DNA of 23,147 nucleotides from G020354785 sp964580815. GTDB taxonomy: Bacteria > Bacteroidota > Bacteroidia > Bacteroidales > UBA10428. The translations under genes and the position numbers were made by a program. The notes beneath the pieces were generated by a model that saw only the letters and a program-made list of their open reading frames with translations, did not search any database and was not told where the DNA came from. Of the stretch, positions 8,085 to 16,648 are shown one piece after another; position 1 is the stretch's first letter; every line of letters begins with the position of its first letter. Location of the stretch: NCBI GenBank assembly GCA_964580815.1, contig CAZOLY010000034.1:1-23147 (forward strand), in the 5' to 3' direction.

Positions 8085-10127
8085 ATGGAAATACCGAAGA
8101 AATACAATATTAAAACGACAAAAAAGGAAACACTGGCATTATGGTACAAATTGATGGTAAGAGGGCGTGCCCTGGATGACAGGGCTCCAAATTATCTGAA
8201 ACAGGCACTGGGCTGGTCATATCATGCGCCTGCTGCAGGTCATGACGGTATACAGCTGGCAACAGGACAGGTATTCGACAGGAAAACCGACCATCTCTTT
8301 CCTTATTACCGTGATCTTGTTACTTGTATTTCAGCCGGTTTAACTTCCGAAGAGATTCTTTATAACGGTTTATCAAAAGATGCCGATGTTTCAAGCGGAG
8401 GAAGGCACATGTCAAATCACTTTGCAAAACCCGCCTGGAATATTCACAACGTTTCATCAAATGTCGGGAATCATACCCTCCATGCTGTCGGCGTTGCCAG
8501 GGCAATGAAAAAATACGGGCATAAGGGTGTCGCCATTTGTTCACAGGGAGAGTCATCTTATTCCGAAGGGTATGTCTATGAAGCATTAAATGGAGCATCA
8601 AGAGAAATGTTACCCGTAATTTTCGTCATCCAGGATAATGGCTACGGCATATCTGTTCCAAAGGCAGACCAGACTGCAAATCGTAAAGTGGCCGACAACT
8701 TTTCAGGATTAAAAAATACAAGAATAATCCATTGCAACGGAAAAGATGTATTTGACTCAATGAATGCCATGTCAGAGGCAAAAAAATGGGCTTTGGAAAA
8801 TTCAAAGCCTGTTATTGTGCAGGCTAACTGTATAAGAATTCATTCACACTCAAATTCTGACAAGCATGAGCTATACCGCGACGATTATGAACTTAATTAC
8901 GTGAGGGAATATGACCCGCTGGCCAAGTTCAGAAGGCTTCTACTTCGTTATAAACGCTTTAAAGAAGATGAACTTGTAAAAATTGAAGAGGAGATTAAGG
9001 CCGAAATTAAAGAAGCCCATAAAAAGGTAATAATGGCCCCTGATCCCGATCCGGCATCAATTTTTGACTTTATCATTCCCGCGCCATATAAAGCAGAAAA
9101 ATATCCTGAAGGAACACATAATTTCGATGGTCCGAAAAAGAAGCTCGTTGAAGCTTTGAACGAGACATTGAAAGATGAATTCAGAAGAAATCCCGACACA
9201 TTTCTCTGGGGTCAGGATGTAGCATATAAGGAAAAAGGAGGGGTTTTTAATGTTACAAAAGGCATGCAGAAAGAGTTCGGCAGGGAAAGGGTTTTTAATG
9301 CCCCTATTGCAGAAGATTTTATCGTAGGCACTGCAAATGGCATGGCAAGGTTTGATCCAAAGATACGTATAGTTATTGAAGGTGCTGAGTTTGCAGATTA
9401 CTTTTGGCCTGCCATGGAACAGTTTGTTGAGATGACACATGACTATTGGCGCTCAAAAGGACAGTTCGTACCAAACGTCACGATAAGGCTTGCTTCAGGC
9501 GGCTATATAGGCGGCGGATTATATCATTCACAAAACATAGAGGGAGCACAGACAACCCTGCCCGGAGTAAGGATCGTATATCCTTCCTTTGCTGACGATG
9601 CTGCCGGACTTCTGAGAACAAGTATACGCTCAAAGGGACCAACTCTCTTCCTTGAACCAAAAGCATTATATAATGCCCCGGTAGCCGCCACTCCTATCCC
9701 CGATGATTTTGAAGTACCCTTTGGCAAAGGAAGAATAAGAAAAGAGGGAACGGACATGTCAGTCTTAACATATGGCAATACTACGCACATGTGCCTTAGT
9801 GTAGCTGGCAGGCTGGCCAAAGAACATAATGCAAGTATTGAAGTTATTGACCTGCGATCATTAATACCACTTGATAAGGAAATGATTATTGACTCAGTTA
9901 AAAAGACAGGGAAGGTACTTATTGTGCATGAGGACAAAGTTTTTTCAGGCTTCGGAGCAGAGCTGGCAGCCACAATTACTGAAAATGCATTCGAATATCT
10001 TGACGGACCGGTAAAAAGAGTTGGATCTACATTTACGCCTGTTGGTTTTAACAGGATCCTTGAAAAAGCTATTCTGCCGAATGAAGAAAAAATATATAAA
10101 TCGGCTGTCGAATTATTGGAATATTAA
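8085..10127 (+). CDS. Fused alpha-beta E1 component of a branched-chain-type 2-oxoacid dehydrogenase
   Basis: This thiamine-diphosphate enzyme decarboxylates a 2-oxoacid and reductively acylates the E2 lipoyl arm. At 680 residues it joins what are usually two subunits. Residues 1-330 resemble E1-alpha, including GGRHMSNHF near 105-113 and the ThDP-binding segment from G155 to N185 (SQGESSYSEG ... QDNGYGIS). Residues 345-680 resemble E1-beta: LWGQDVAYKEKGGVF, RVFNAPIAED with the expected glutamate, EFADYFWPAMEQ and GGGLYHSQ. In the ThDP motif the usual GDG is GES (155-157), so the acidic ligand is Glu instead of Asp. The gene follows E2 by five bases. No E3 (lipoamide dehydrogenase) lies in the window, so a shared E3 elsewhere is likely. 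The likely role is branched-chain 2-oxoacid oxidation, which would also supply branched fatty-acid primers. Confidence 0.88.
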   Translation: MEIPKKYNIKTTKKETLALWYKLMVRGRALDDRAPNYLKQALGWSYHAPAAGHDGIQLATGQVFDRKTDHLFPYYRDLVTCISAGLTSEEILYNGLSKDADVSSGGRHMSNHFAKPAWNIHNVSSNVGNHTLHAVGVARAMKKYGHKGVAICSQGESSYSEGYVYEALNGASREMLPVIFVIQDNGYGISVPKADQTANRKVADNFSGLKNTRIIHCNGKDVFDSMNAMSEAKKWALENSKPVIVQANCIRIHSHSNSDKHELYRDDYELNYVREYDPLAKFRRLLLRYKRFKEDELVKIEEEIKAEIKEAHKKVIMAPDPDPASIFDFIIPAPYKAEKYPEGTHNFDGPKKKLVEALNETLKDEFRRNPDTFLWGQDVAYKEKGGVFNVTKGMQKEFGRERVFNAPIAEDFIVGTANGMARFDPKIRIVIEGAEFADYFWPAMEQFVEMTHDYWRSKGQFVPNVTIRLASGGYIGGGLYHSQNIEGAQTTLPGVRIVYPSFADDAAGLLRTSIRSKGPTLFLEPKALYNAPVAATPIPDDFEVPFGKGRIRKEGTDMSVLTYGNTTHMCLSVAGRLAKEHNASIEVIDLRSLIPLDKEMIIDSVKKTGKVLIVHEDKVFSGFGAELAATITENAFEYLDGPVKRVGSTFTPVGFNRILEKAILPNEEKIYKSAVELLEY

Positions 10128-10191
10128 TAGCCAATTTTGTAGTTCACCGGACCAGGTATGATATACTCTTTATTTTAAAATTTGCTGACTT

Positions 10192-10698
10192 ATGAAAAAA
10201 ACAGGTTTAATCTATAGTTTTAACACTAAAAAAACAGCCATAGCGGCAAAATTGATACACGAAGCTTTTGGCACAAAAAATATCGACATTGTTAACGCTG
10301 AAGATATTGATGAAAAGAAATTCTTATCATATGACTTTCTTATACTGGGAGTGCCAACATGGTTTGACGGTGAACTGCCTAATTACTGGGATGAGTTTGT
10401 TCCGGCTATCGAAGATATGGATCTAAAAGGCAAAACCGTAGCCATATTCGGCAATGGTGATCAGAGAGGCTACGCTGAGAACTTTGTTGATGGCATAGGA
10501 ATAATGGCTGATATTCTTGAGAAGCGCAATGCAAAAATCATTGGCTGCACATCTGTTGAGGGATATGAATTTGAAAGATCAAAAGCACAAAGAGGAAGTA
10601 TGTTCGCAGGACTTGCCCTTGATTTTGAAAACCAGCGTAAATTAAATAAAGAGCGCATTGCAAAATGGGTTGACCAGTTAAAAAAAGAATTTAACTGA
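10192..10698 (+). CDS. fldA: Flavodoxin, long-chain type
   Basis: This is a small FMN-binding electron carrier of 168 residues, a usual long-chain flavodoxin length. The flavodoxin fold is visible from strand MKKTGLIYSF onward. The FMN-stacking loop PTWFDGELPNYWDEF (residues 55-69, W57) and the second loop GNGDQRGYAENFVDG (87-101, Y94) match the family closely. The phosphate-binding loop is unusual: SFNTKKT (9-15) where GTDTGNT-like sequence is normal, so a glycine is replaced by lysine. No SD-like sequence is evident before the ATG, as is common in Bacteroidota. It is separated from E1 by 64 bases and faces gnd, with only 14 bases between stop codons, so the two convergent transcripts probably overlap. 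Its electron donor and acceptor cannot be read from the context. Confidence 0.88.
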   Translation: MKKTGLIYSFNTKKTAIAAKLIHEAFGTKNIDIVNAEDIDEKKFLSYDFLILGVPTWFDGELPNYWDEFVPAIEDMDLKGKTVAIFGNGDQRGYAENFVDGIGIMADILEKRNAKIIGCTSVEGYEFERSKAQRGSMFAGLALDFENQRKLNKERIAKWVDQLKKEFN

Positions 10699-10712
10699 CC
10701 CTCTTTGCCTGC

Positions 10713-12167
10713 TTAGGCGTTGTAAGTGCTTGATGATGTCTCTCCTCCACTGCCTGTCCAGTTTGTATGATAAAATTCTCCCCTGGGTTTATCTATGCGC
10801 TCATAAGTATGGGCTCCAAAATAATCACGCTGCGCCTGCAAAAGATTTGCCGGCAACCGTTCAGACCTGTATCCGTCAAAATATGCAAGGGCAGTTGAGA
10901 ATGCAGGAACAGGTATACCGCTAAGGACTGCAGTTGATACAACCCGCCTCCAGCTATCCTGGGCCGAGATTACACTATTCTTAAAATACGGGTCAAGAAG
11001 GAGGTTTGTAAGGTCAGGATTTCTGTCAAATGCTTCTTTAATCTTTCCCAGGAAGGCCGAACGGATAATGCATCCGCCTCTCCACATCAGGGCTATGCCG
11101 CCGTAATTAAGATTCCATCCATACTCTTCTGCTGCGGTCCGCATCAGCACGTAACCCTGGGCGTATGATACTATCTTTGACGCATAGAGAGCCTTTCTAA
11201 TGTCTTCAACAAAAGTTACCTTATCGCCGGCAAACTTCTTCTTTGCTGCCTGAAGCGCCCTTGATGCCTGTATCCTCTCTTCTTTTTGTGCCGAGAGGCA
11301 TCGTGCAAAAACAGCTTCACCAATAAGTGTCAGTGGCACACCATGTTCAAGTGCCGCTATCCCCGTCCATTTACCCGTTCCTTTCTGACCTGCCGTATCC
11401 AGAATCTTCTCGACAAGCGCCTCCCCGTCCTCGTCCTTAAATGCCAGAATATTACCTGTAATTTCTATGAGGTAACTATCCAGTTCACCCTTATTCCACT
11501 CTTTAAAAACTTTATGCATCTCTTCAGAAGTCATTGCGAGGAGCTCCTTCATAATATAATATGCTTCACAGATAAGCTGCATGTCGCCATATTCAATGCC
11601 ATTATGGACCATCTTAACAAAATGCCCTGCCCCCTTTTCTCCGACCCAGTCACAACAAGGTGTGCCGCCGTCAACCTTTGCAGCTATAGCCTGGAATATT
11701 GGTTTTACATGTGCCCATGCTTCTTTTGAACCTCCCGGCATGATGGAGGGGCCCCTGAGAGCACCTTCTTCACCGCCCGAAACACCTGTGCCGATATATA
11801 GCAAACCTTTACTTTCAACATATTCTGTCCTCCTGTTTGTATCGGGGAAATGAGTGTTTCCTCCATCAATAATTATATCACCCTTTTCAAGAAAGGGAAT
11901 AAGCTTTTCAATAAAATCATCAACCGCCTTTCCTGCCTTAACCAGCAGCATTACTTTCCGGGGTCTTTTAATTGAGTTCACAAATTCTTCAATTGAACGG
12001 GTGCCAATAATTTTCTTCCCCCCGGCCCTGCCATTAATGAATTTGTCCACCTTTTCAACCGTGCGGTTGTATACTGCCACAGTGTACCCTTTACTTTCCA
12101 TATTTAATACAAGGTTTTCTCCCATTACGGCAAGTCCGATTAATCCAATATCTGCTAATTGCTTCAT
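10713..12167 (-). CDS. gnd: 6-phosphogluconate dehydrogenase (decarboxylating)
   Basis: The enzyme oxidises 6-phosphogluconate to ribulose 5-phosphate and CO2 in the oxidative pentose phosphate pathway. The 484 residues cover the whole long-form enzyme. The N-terminal Rossmann motif is IGLIGLAVMG (residues 7-16). NRT at 34-36 places an arginine after the second strand, typical of NADP use. VSGGEEGALRGPS (129-141) and GAGHFVKMVHNGIEYGDMQ (K185, E192) carry the substrate-binding and catalytic residues. The C-terminus ends with the usual WTGSGG...STYNA tail. It is the last gene of the eight-gene minus-strand run, 21 bases after pdxB. In this setting it could receive gluconate made from mannonate, provided a gluconate kinase exists elsewhere. 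Confidence 0.95.
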   Translation of the reverse strand: MKQLADIGLIGLAVMGENLVLNMESKGYTVAVYNRTVEKVDKFINGRAGGKKIIGTRSIEEFVNSIKRPRKVMLLVKAGKAVDDFIEKLIPFLEKGDIIIDGGNTHFPDTNRRTEYVESKGLLYIGTGVSGGEEGALRGPSIMPGGSKEAWAHVKPIFQAIAAKVDGGTPCCDWVGEKGAGHFVKMVHNGIEYGDMQLICEAYYIMKELLAMTSEEMHKVFKEWNKGELDSYLIEITGNILAFKDEDGEALVEKILDTAGQKGTGKWTGIAALEHGVPLTLIGEAVFARCLSAQKEERIQASRALQAAKKKFAGDKVTFVEDIRKALYASKIVSYAQGYVLMRTAAEEYGWNLNYGGIALMWRGGCIIRSAFLGKIKEAFDRNPDLTNLLLDPYFKNSVISAQDSWRRVVSTAVLSGIPVPAFSTALAYFDGYRSERLPANLLQAQRDYFGAHTYERIDKPRGEFYHTNWTGSGGETSSSTYNA

Positions 12168-12188
12168 ATTTATATATTTAAGTTAATA

Positions 12189-13322
12189 TTAAATTACTTT
12201 AAATCCCATCCTGCGCAAGATCCTTTCAGTATACCGGTCTTTATACTCCAATTTAACCGAGTATGAATTAAACTCCCTTCTTAAGGGATAATTTGCCCTT
12301 TGCTTCTCAAATGTCCCCGGCGAAAGTCTTAACACTCTGTCGTCTGCTGAAATATTATATGTGGAAATAATTGCCCTGGCTATATTTTCTTCAGCCGGCG
12401 CAGATTTATTACCTGGTTTTATCAATGTATTGTCAGGGACCGGTATGCCGGATGGCCTCCAGTTGTCAAGGCCGAGATTAAAAAATTTGCTTAGCGACTG
12501 AACACTCATAGAAGTGCCGTTTGCCTTACCGTCGGCTGAATATCCTGCAATATGGGGTGTCGCAATGTCAACTGAATTGAGTAAATCAATATCGATACCA
12601 GGTTCATTTTCCCAGACATCGATGACAGTGCCCGCCACTTGCCCTGACTGTATTGCCTTTTTTAAATCCCCGGTATCAGCGATCTCTCCTCTTGACGTGT
12701 TAATGATAAAAGTCCCGGGATTAAGCTTATTCATAAACTGTTCATCAATCATATGATATGTCTTGTCTTCTCCTGACATGTTCAGTGGCACATGAAACGA
12801 AATAATATCGCAATCGCGCAGTATTCCGTCAAGAGACACAAAACCGCAAAGTCCTTCATTTCTCATCCTTGGCGGATCATTCATCAGTATGGTCATGCCA
12901 AGATGCTCAGCCAGCTTTACAATTTTGGTCCCCACGTGTCCGACACCTACTATACCCATTGTTCTGTTCTTCAGTGAAAATCCATATTTGTGTGACAGGG
13001 TGACCAGAGCTGCCGCAATGTATTGCTGTACTGATGAAGAATTACATCCCGGCGCATTTGTCCATATTATATTATGTTCTTCACAATAATCAACATCAAT
13101 ATGATCAAAACCAATGGTTGCAGAAGCAATAAACTTTACACCCGATCCATGCAGGAGATCCCTGTCACACTTTGTCCGTGTACGAATAATTAAAGCGTCG
13201 GCACCTCCAACATCACGGCCGGTTACTTTATTACCGGGATAGTATTCAATCTCAGCATATGGCTCCAGCACACCTTTTAAAAAAGGGATATCTTCATCTG
13301 CTATAATTCTTATTCTGCTCAT
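12189..13322 (-). CDS. pdxB: Erythronate-4-phosphate dehydrogenase
   Basis: The enzyme oxidises 4-phosphoerythronate in the DXP-dependent route to pyridoxal phosphate. At 377 residues it matches the usual length of PdxB, which is longer than generic D-2-hydroxyacid dehydrogenases because of a C-terminal dimerisation domain; the ending seen here (RANYPLRREFNSY, then GFKVI) fits. The NAD site is GIVGVGHVGTKI (123-134). The PdxB-like segment TIGFDHIDVDYC ... TNAPGCNSSSVQQY is clear. The catalytic triad is R211 (NTSRGEI), E240 (WENEP) and H257 (TPHIAGYS). Its place between a sugar-type oxidoreductase and gnd is curious for a vitamin gene. It may simply share the transcript, or the enzyme may draw on sugar-phosphate intermediates. 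Confidence 0.9.
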   Translation of the reverse strand: MSRIRIIADEDIPFLKGVLEPYAEIEYYPGNKVTGRDVGGADALIIRTRTKCDRDLLHGSGVKFIASATIGFDHIDVDYCEEHNIIWTNAPGCNSSSVQQYIAAALVTLSHKYGFSLKNRTMGIVGVGHVGTKIVKLAEHLGMTILMNDPPRMRNEGLCGFVSLDGILRDCDIISFHVPLNMSGEDKTYHMIDEQFMNKLNPGTFIINTSRGEIADTGDLKKAIQSGQVAGTVIDVWENEPGIDIDLLNSVDIATPHIAGYSADGKANGTSMSVQSLSKFFNLGLDNWRPSGIPVPDNTLIKPGNKSAPAEENIARAIISTYNISADDRVLRLSPGTFEKQRANYPLRREFNSYSVKLEYKDRYTERILRRMGFKVI

Positions 13323-13350
13323 TTATTATTACTTATCTCTAATTTTAAAA

Positions 13351-14331
13351 TTAAAGCCTGTTTAATATCATATCCATAACTTTATTTGTTCTTGCAGCAG
13401 TAATGCCGTTACTGGGTGATTTACCAGTGCCCTGAAGTTCTTCAACTATATTCTTTATTAAAAAAAACTGGATATTTTCAGGATTCGCGGGATTATATTT
13501 TGTTATAACATCTCTGGCATTAACAACAATCGGACTGAAAGAAAAAGTTGAAAATAATATTTTCCCCTTTGTTCCCAGTATTTCTATTGAATCGGCTTTA
13601 AACAACCTGTCCGTAGCAAAACACCATGAACCCGCAGCTATAATGCCGGATTCAAACTCGATGCTCGCGGAGACAGTGTCTTCTGCCTTATACAAACCGG
13701 ACCTGTTAGCAAGTTTTCCCACGGCATGTTTAACAGGGCCGAATATATAATCAAGAATATCGAGCTGGTGGCATGCCATATCATAAAAATACCCGCCCCC
13801 CGAAATTTCAGGGATGACGCGCCATGGCAGATCCTGCGAGTGCATGTCTTCTTCCCTGGGGGGGCTCCAAAACTTTAAGTCTATGAGATTGACAGTGCCT
13901 GTTATTTCTTTATCAATGAGCTCCTTTACTTTTAAAAAATAGGGAAGAGAGCGTCGATAATACGCCACAAACAAGGGAACCCCGGTTCTTGATGCTGCTC
14001 CGTTCATCTTCAGGCTCTCTTTATAACTTATTGCCATAGGTTTTTCAACATAAACGGCTTTACCTGCATTCATTGCTTTTATTGCATATTCGGAGTGATA
14101 CTTTGGAGGTGTTGCAACATAAACCGCATTAATCTCAGGATCATTAATAAGCCTGTCGCCATTATCATACCATTTTGGTATATTATGCCTTGCAGCATAG
14201 TCTTCAGCTTTCGAAGATGTTCTGCACATTACAGCCGAGATCTTTGATCCTTCGACCTTATTAAAAGCAGGACCGCTTTTTTTTTCAGTAACATCACCGC
14301 AACCTATAAATCCCCAGCTAATTTCTTTCAT
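13351..14331 (-). CDS. Gfo/Idh/MocA family NAD(P)-dependent oxidoreductase
   Basis: Members of this family oxidise or reduce sugars, inositols or sugar acids. Residues 1-120 form a Rossmann domain with WGFIGCGDVTEK at the start and the family signature EKPMA at 96-100. The C-terminal alpha/beta domain carries GGGYFYDMACH (178-188) with the catalytic pair D184 and H188, and the lysine K97 is present. At 326 residues it is a normal length. Its ATG overlaps the stop codon of the upstream LarA-like gene (TAATG, sharing base 14331), so the two are translationally coupled and probably work on related substrates. The substrate cannot be named; a sugar-acid or keto-sugar-acid substrate is likely from context. 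Confidence 0.85.
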   Translation of the reverse strand: MKEISWGFIGCGDVTEKKSGPAFNKVEGSKISAVMCRTSSKAEDYAARHNIPKWYDNGDRLINDPEINAVYVATPPKYHSEYAIKAMNAGKAVYVEKPMAISYKESLKMNGAASRTGVPLFVAYYRRSLPYFLKVKELIDKEITGTVNLIDLKFWSPPREEDMHSQDLPWRVIPEISGGGYFYDMACHQLDILDYIFGPVKHAVGKLANRSGLYKAEDTVSASIEFESGIIAAGSWCFATDRLFKADSIEILGTKGKILFSTFSFSPIVVNARDVITKYNPANPENIQFFLIKNIVEELQGTGKSPSNGITAARTNKVMDMILNRL

Positions 14332-15620
14332 TACCTGCTATTTAAGAGTTCACTGTTATACCTTTCCTTGCTGGCCCACAGGCCCAGGCCCGGATTTGAA
14401 ATATAAAATATTTCTTCTCCGTCAACAATATTGTAGCCGTCCTTTAACTTCTCCACATCATATTTTTTCATCATGTCAACCGGACTGGCATATTCAAAAT
14501 TTACACTTTCAATTTCCTCTGCGGACAGATTTTTTGTACAATAGACAATTTTGAAACGATCTTCTGAAGAGCCGTGAATAAGGTGGGCAGCAGCGCTAAG
14601 ATTGTTCCTCAGGTCCTTATTGTTGTCAACAAGGTCCAGTATTTTCGGGGTATTAACATAGCCGTATTTACGGATAAGCCTGTCAATTTCTTTGTCTTCG
14701 CCAAACTCTTTTATTCCGGGAGCAAGTATTATAAGCTCGGCATTATCGGCCAGGGCCATTCTTGTGCGGTATATACTTTTATTTCCCAGCCATGTACTTT
14801 TATATTCCCACGGATTTAAATATACAACAGCCTTCTTTATGGGTTTCTCAAGTATGCCTATGTTCAACCTGACTGACAGGTCTGCAGCTTTCATGAAACA
14901 TTCTTTATCGTCACCAATATATAAACCCTTTACTTTTAATTTATTATCCTCTTCCCTGGCAATTACGGTGTGCACATATATAACGGGAAGGTCCCCTGTA
15001 AATTTTTCTGCTGCATAATTAAGAAGTTGTCTGACAGGATTATCCGGCAGTCCCATTAGTTTCTCCATACCATAGACAGCACCCAGGAAATGGCTTTTAT
15101 TTATACTGTCGGCACCCCCTGTGCCAATCAGGATATTTTTATTGTAATTAGCCATTCCTGTCACTTCATGAGGAACAACTTGTCCGATTGACAGTATCAA
15201 ATCAAATTTTCCCTTTACCAGGAGCTTATTAACCGTTACCGGCCATGAAAAGCTGACCTTGTCCCCGGAGATTTCCCTGATAAATCCTGAAGGTACTTTA
15301 CCTATTTTAACAACATCCTTTCTCCAGTCATGAACTCTGAACAGGTTCTTTGGTATGTCGCCAAACATATTATAAATATCATAGTTGGTCATAGGCAGGT
15401 GGGTACCCAGGGCAGGCATAATGTCTGTAAGGCTTGTTTTATAGTACTCATAGGCCATCCTTGTCAAATCACCTGCTTTTGAATGGACCCTTGTAAAATC
15501 AGGCGGTATGACAAGAACTTTCTTCCTGGGCCCGAGGATTTCAAATGATTTATAAAGGCCCTTCTTAAGATCTTCGGTATCCAGCTCACCCGATACTGAA
15601 TCTTTTGCAAATAATAACAT
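14331..15620 (-). CDS. LarA-family (DUF2088) nickel-pincer hydroxyacid racemase/epimerase; candidate D-mannonate/D-gluconate 2-epimerase
   Basis: LarA enzymes invert the carbon next to a carboxylate using a nickel-pincer nucleotide bound to a lysine. All residues I can match to lactate racemase are here: PDFTR with R44, GTHLP with H74, QVVPHEVTG with H151, K161 (NYNK), H177 (NKSHF) and a lysine near 281. The spacings 151-161 and 161-177 equal those of LarA H174-K184-H200. K161 would hold the cofactor and H177 would bind nickel. The product has 429 residues, about family length. It is cotranscribed with a fructuronate-reductase-like SDR and gnd, opposite uxaC. From memory, characterised LarA homologues include a D-gluconate 2-epimerase, which would interconvert gluconate and mannonate and would fit here. 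The substrate is inferred. The cofactor genes larB, larC and larE are not in the window. Confidence 0.82.
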   Translation of the reverse strand: MLLFAKDSVSGELDTEDLKKGLYKSFEILGPRKKVLVIPPDFTRVHSKAGDLTRMAYEYYKTSLTDIMPALGTHLPMTNYDIYNMFGDIPKNLFRVHDWRKDVVKIGKVPSGFIREISGDKVSFSWPVTVNKLLVKGKFDLILSIGQVVPHEVTGMANYNKNILIGTGGADSINKSHFLGAVYGMEKLMGLPDNPVRQLLNYAAEKFTGDLPVIYVHTVIAREEDNKLKVKGLYIGDDKECFMKAADLSVRLNIGILEKPIKKAVVYLNPWEYKSTWLGNKSIYRTRMALADNAELIILAPGIKEFGEDKEIDRLIRKYGYVNTPKILDLVDNNKDLRNNLSAAAHLIHGSSEDRFKIVYCTKNLSAEEIESVNFEYASPVDMMKKYDVEKLKDGYNIVDGEEIFYISNPGLGLWASKERYNSELLNSR

Positions 15621-15683
15621 ATTTTATCCTTTTTTTGCGATTCTCATTAATAAATCAATATATAATAAAGAGTTAGAAGTCAT

Positions 15684-16577
15684 TTATACCTGTTCCCACG
15701 GAGGCACCTCAGGCATATATGCCAGAAACTCTTCAATTAACCGGTTCTCATATTGACCTTCATAGGTACCCCCAAAAAACCTGTCCAGGGCTTCATTACT
15801 CAGCCTTTCCCATGATGCTTCCTCGTGCCCCGGGTTAACGGGGAAGAATAAAACTCCGTTTTGCCTGGCTGCTTTCATATCTCCCGGAGCGTCACCTATC
15901 ATCAGTATTTTGTTGGAAGGATATTTGCCTTTAGCTGCAAATTTTATATGTTCTGCTTTTGTCCCGTATTCCTGACCGGCAATAATTCTCGCATATTCAT
16001 CAATATTGTTTTCCTTCCATTCGCGGGTAAGCGCTTCAACAGGGGTCTGCGAGACGACAATTATATCGGCTTTTGTAAAAATCTTATCCAGAGATTCCCT
16101 GACAAAAGGAAAGGGAGGAACACCATAAACCATTTCAGCGATATCTGAATTTACCTTCTGCGACCATCTTAATGTAATATCAATGACAGGATCATTAACA
16201 TCCCTGGCATATTTTTCAAGTACCGTATTTGCCAGCTTTGTCTCTTTGCCAATCCACTCCTTTAATGAACTGATATCCGGTATTTCAGGATTTCTTCTTA
16301 AAACATCTTTTCTTTTTGCCAGCAGCTCAAAAAATCTGTCAAGGGCAATAAAGCGGTTAAATCCTCTGTTCATGGAATATAGGTTAACAAACTCCCATGT
16401 TTCCCTGGCATATTTGGAAATATTCTGCAGTTTAAAATATTTAATCACATTCGGACAAAAACATTCCTTCTGCTTGATTTCCATTGTATCAAATACGCAG
16501 CCATCGGAGTCTATTCCTACAAAAAATTCTTTCTGGGGTTTAAGTTCTGTCAGTTCATTATGCGGATTTTTTTCCAT
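15684..16577 (-). CDS. HAD-superfamily phosphatase, substrate unknown
   Basis: This is a 297-residue cytosolic HAD hydrolase. Motif I is GIDSDGCVFDT with nucleophile D23 and acid/base D25. Motif II is the serine in VVSQTP, motif III is probably the lysine in YGTKAEH, and motif IV is IGDAPGDMKAA with D229 and D233. A large helical cap (about residues 35-160) lies between motifs I and II, as in C1-type phosphatases such as phosphoglycolate phosphatase. The C-terminal 45 residues extend beyond the usual core. It sits between the LarA-like gene (63 bases downstream) and PFK (71 bases upstream) in the same direction. Context points to a phosphorylated sugar, sugar acid or a by-product of the pathway, but no specific substrate can be read from the sequence. 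Confidence 0.8.
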   Translation of the reverse strand: MEKNPHNELTELKPQKEFFVGIDSDGCVFDTMEIKQKECFCPNVIKYFKLQNISKYARETWEFVNLYSMNRGFNRFIALDRFFELLAKRKDVLRRNPEIPDISSLKEWIGKETKLANTVLEKYARDVNDPVIDITLRWSQKVNSDIAEMVYGVPPFPFVRESLDKIFTKADIIVVSQTPVEALTREWKENNIDEYARIIAGQEYGTKAEHIKFAAKGKYPSNKILMIGDAPGDMKAARQNGVLFFPVNPGHEEASWERLSNEALDRFFGGTYEGQYENRLIEEFLAYMPEVPPWEQV

Positions 16578-16648
16578 AGTACTAATGTTTTTATATTATA
16601 TAATATTTTATAAATCATATTACAGTCATCTCAATTTTTCGGTAACTG

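Noticed and set aside
9524..9973. Minus-strand open frame of 149 codons opposite the E1 gene
   Set aside because: It is fully inside a well-supported coding sequence, and its product shows no domain or start signal.
10707..10718. GCCTGCTTAGGC hairpin between the convergent flavodoxin and gnd genes
   Set aside because: It is a four-base stem without a T tract on either strand and overlaps the gnd stop; too weak for a terminator.
13172..13190. CCGTGTACGAAT inside pdxB resembles half of the lacI palindrome
   Set aside because: Only one half-site is present, it is inside coding sequence, and there is no symmetric partner; likely chance.
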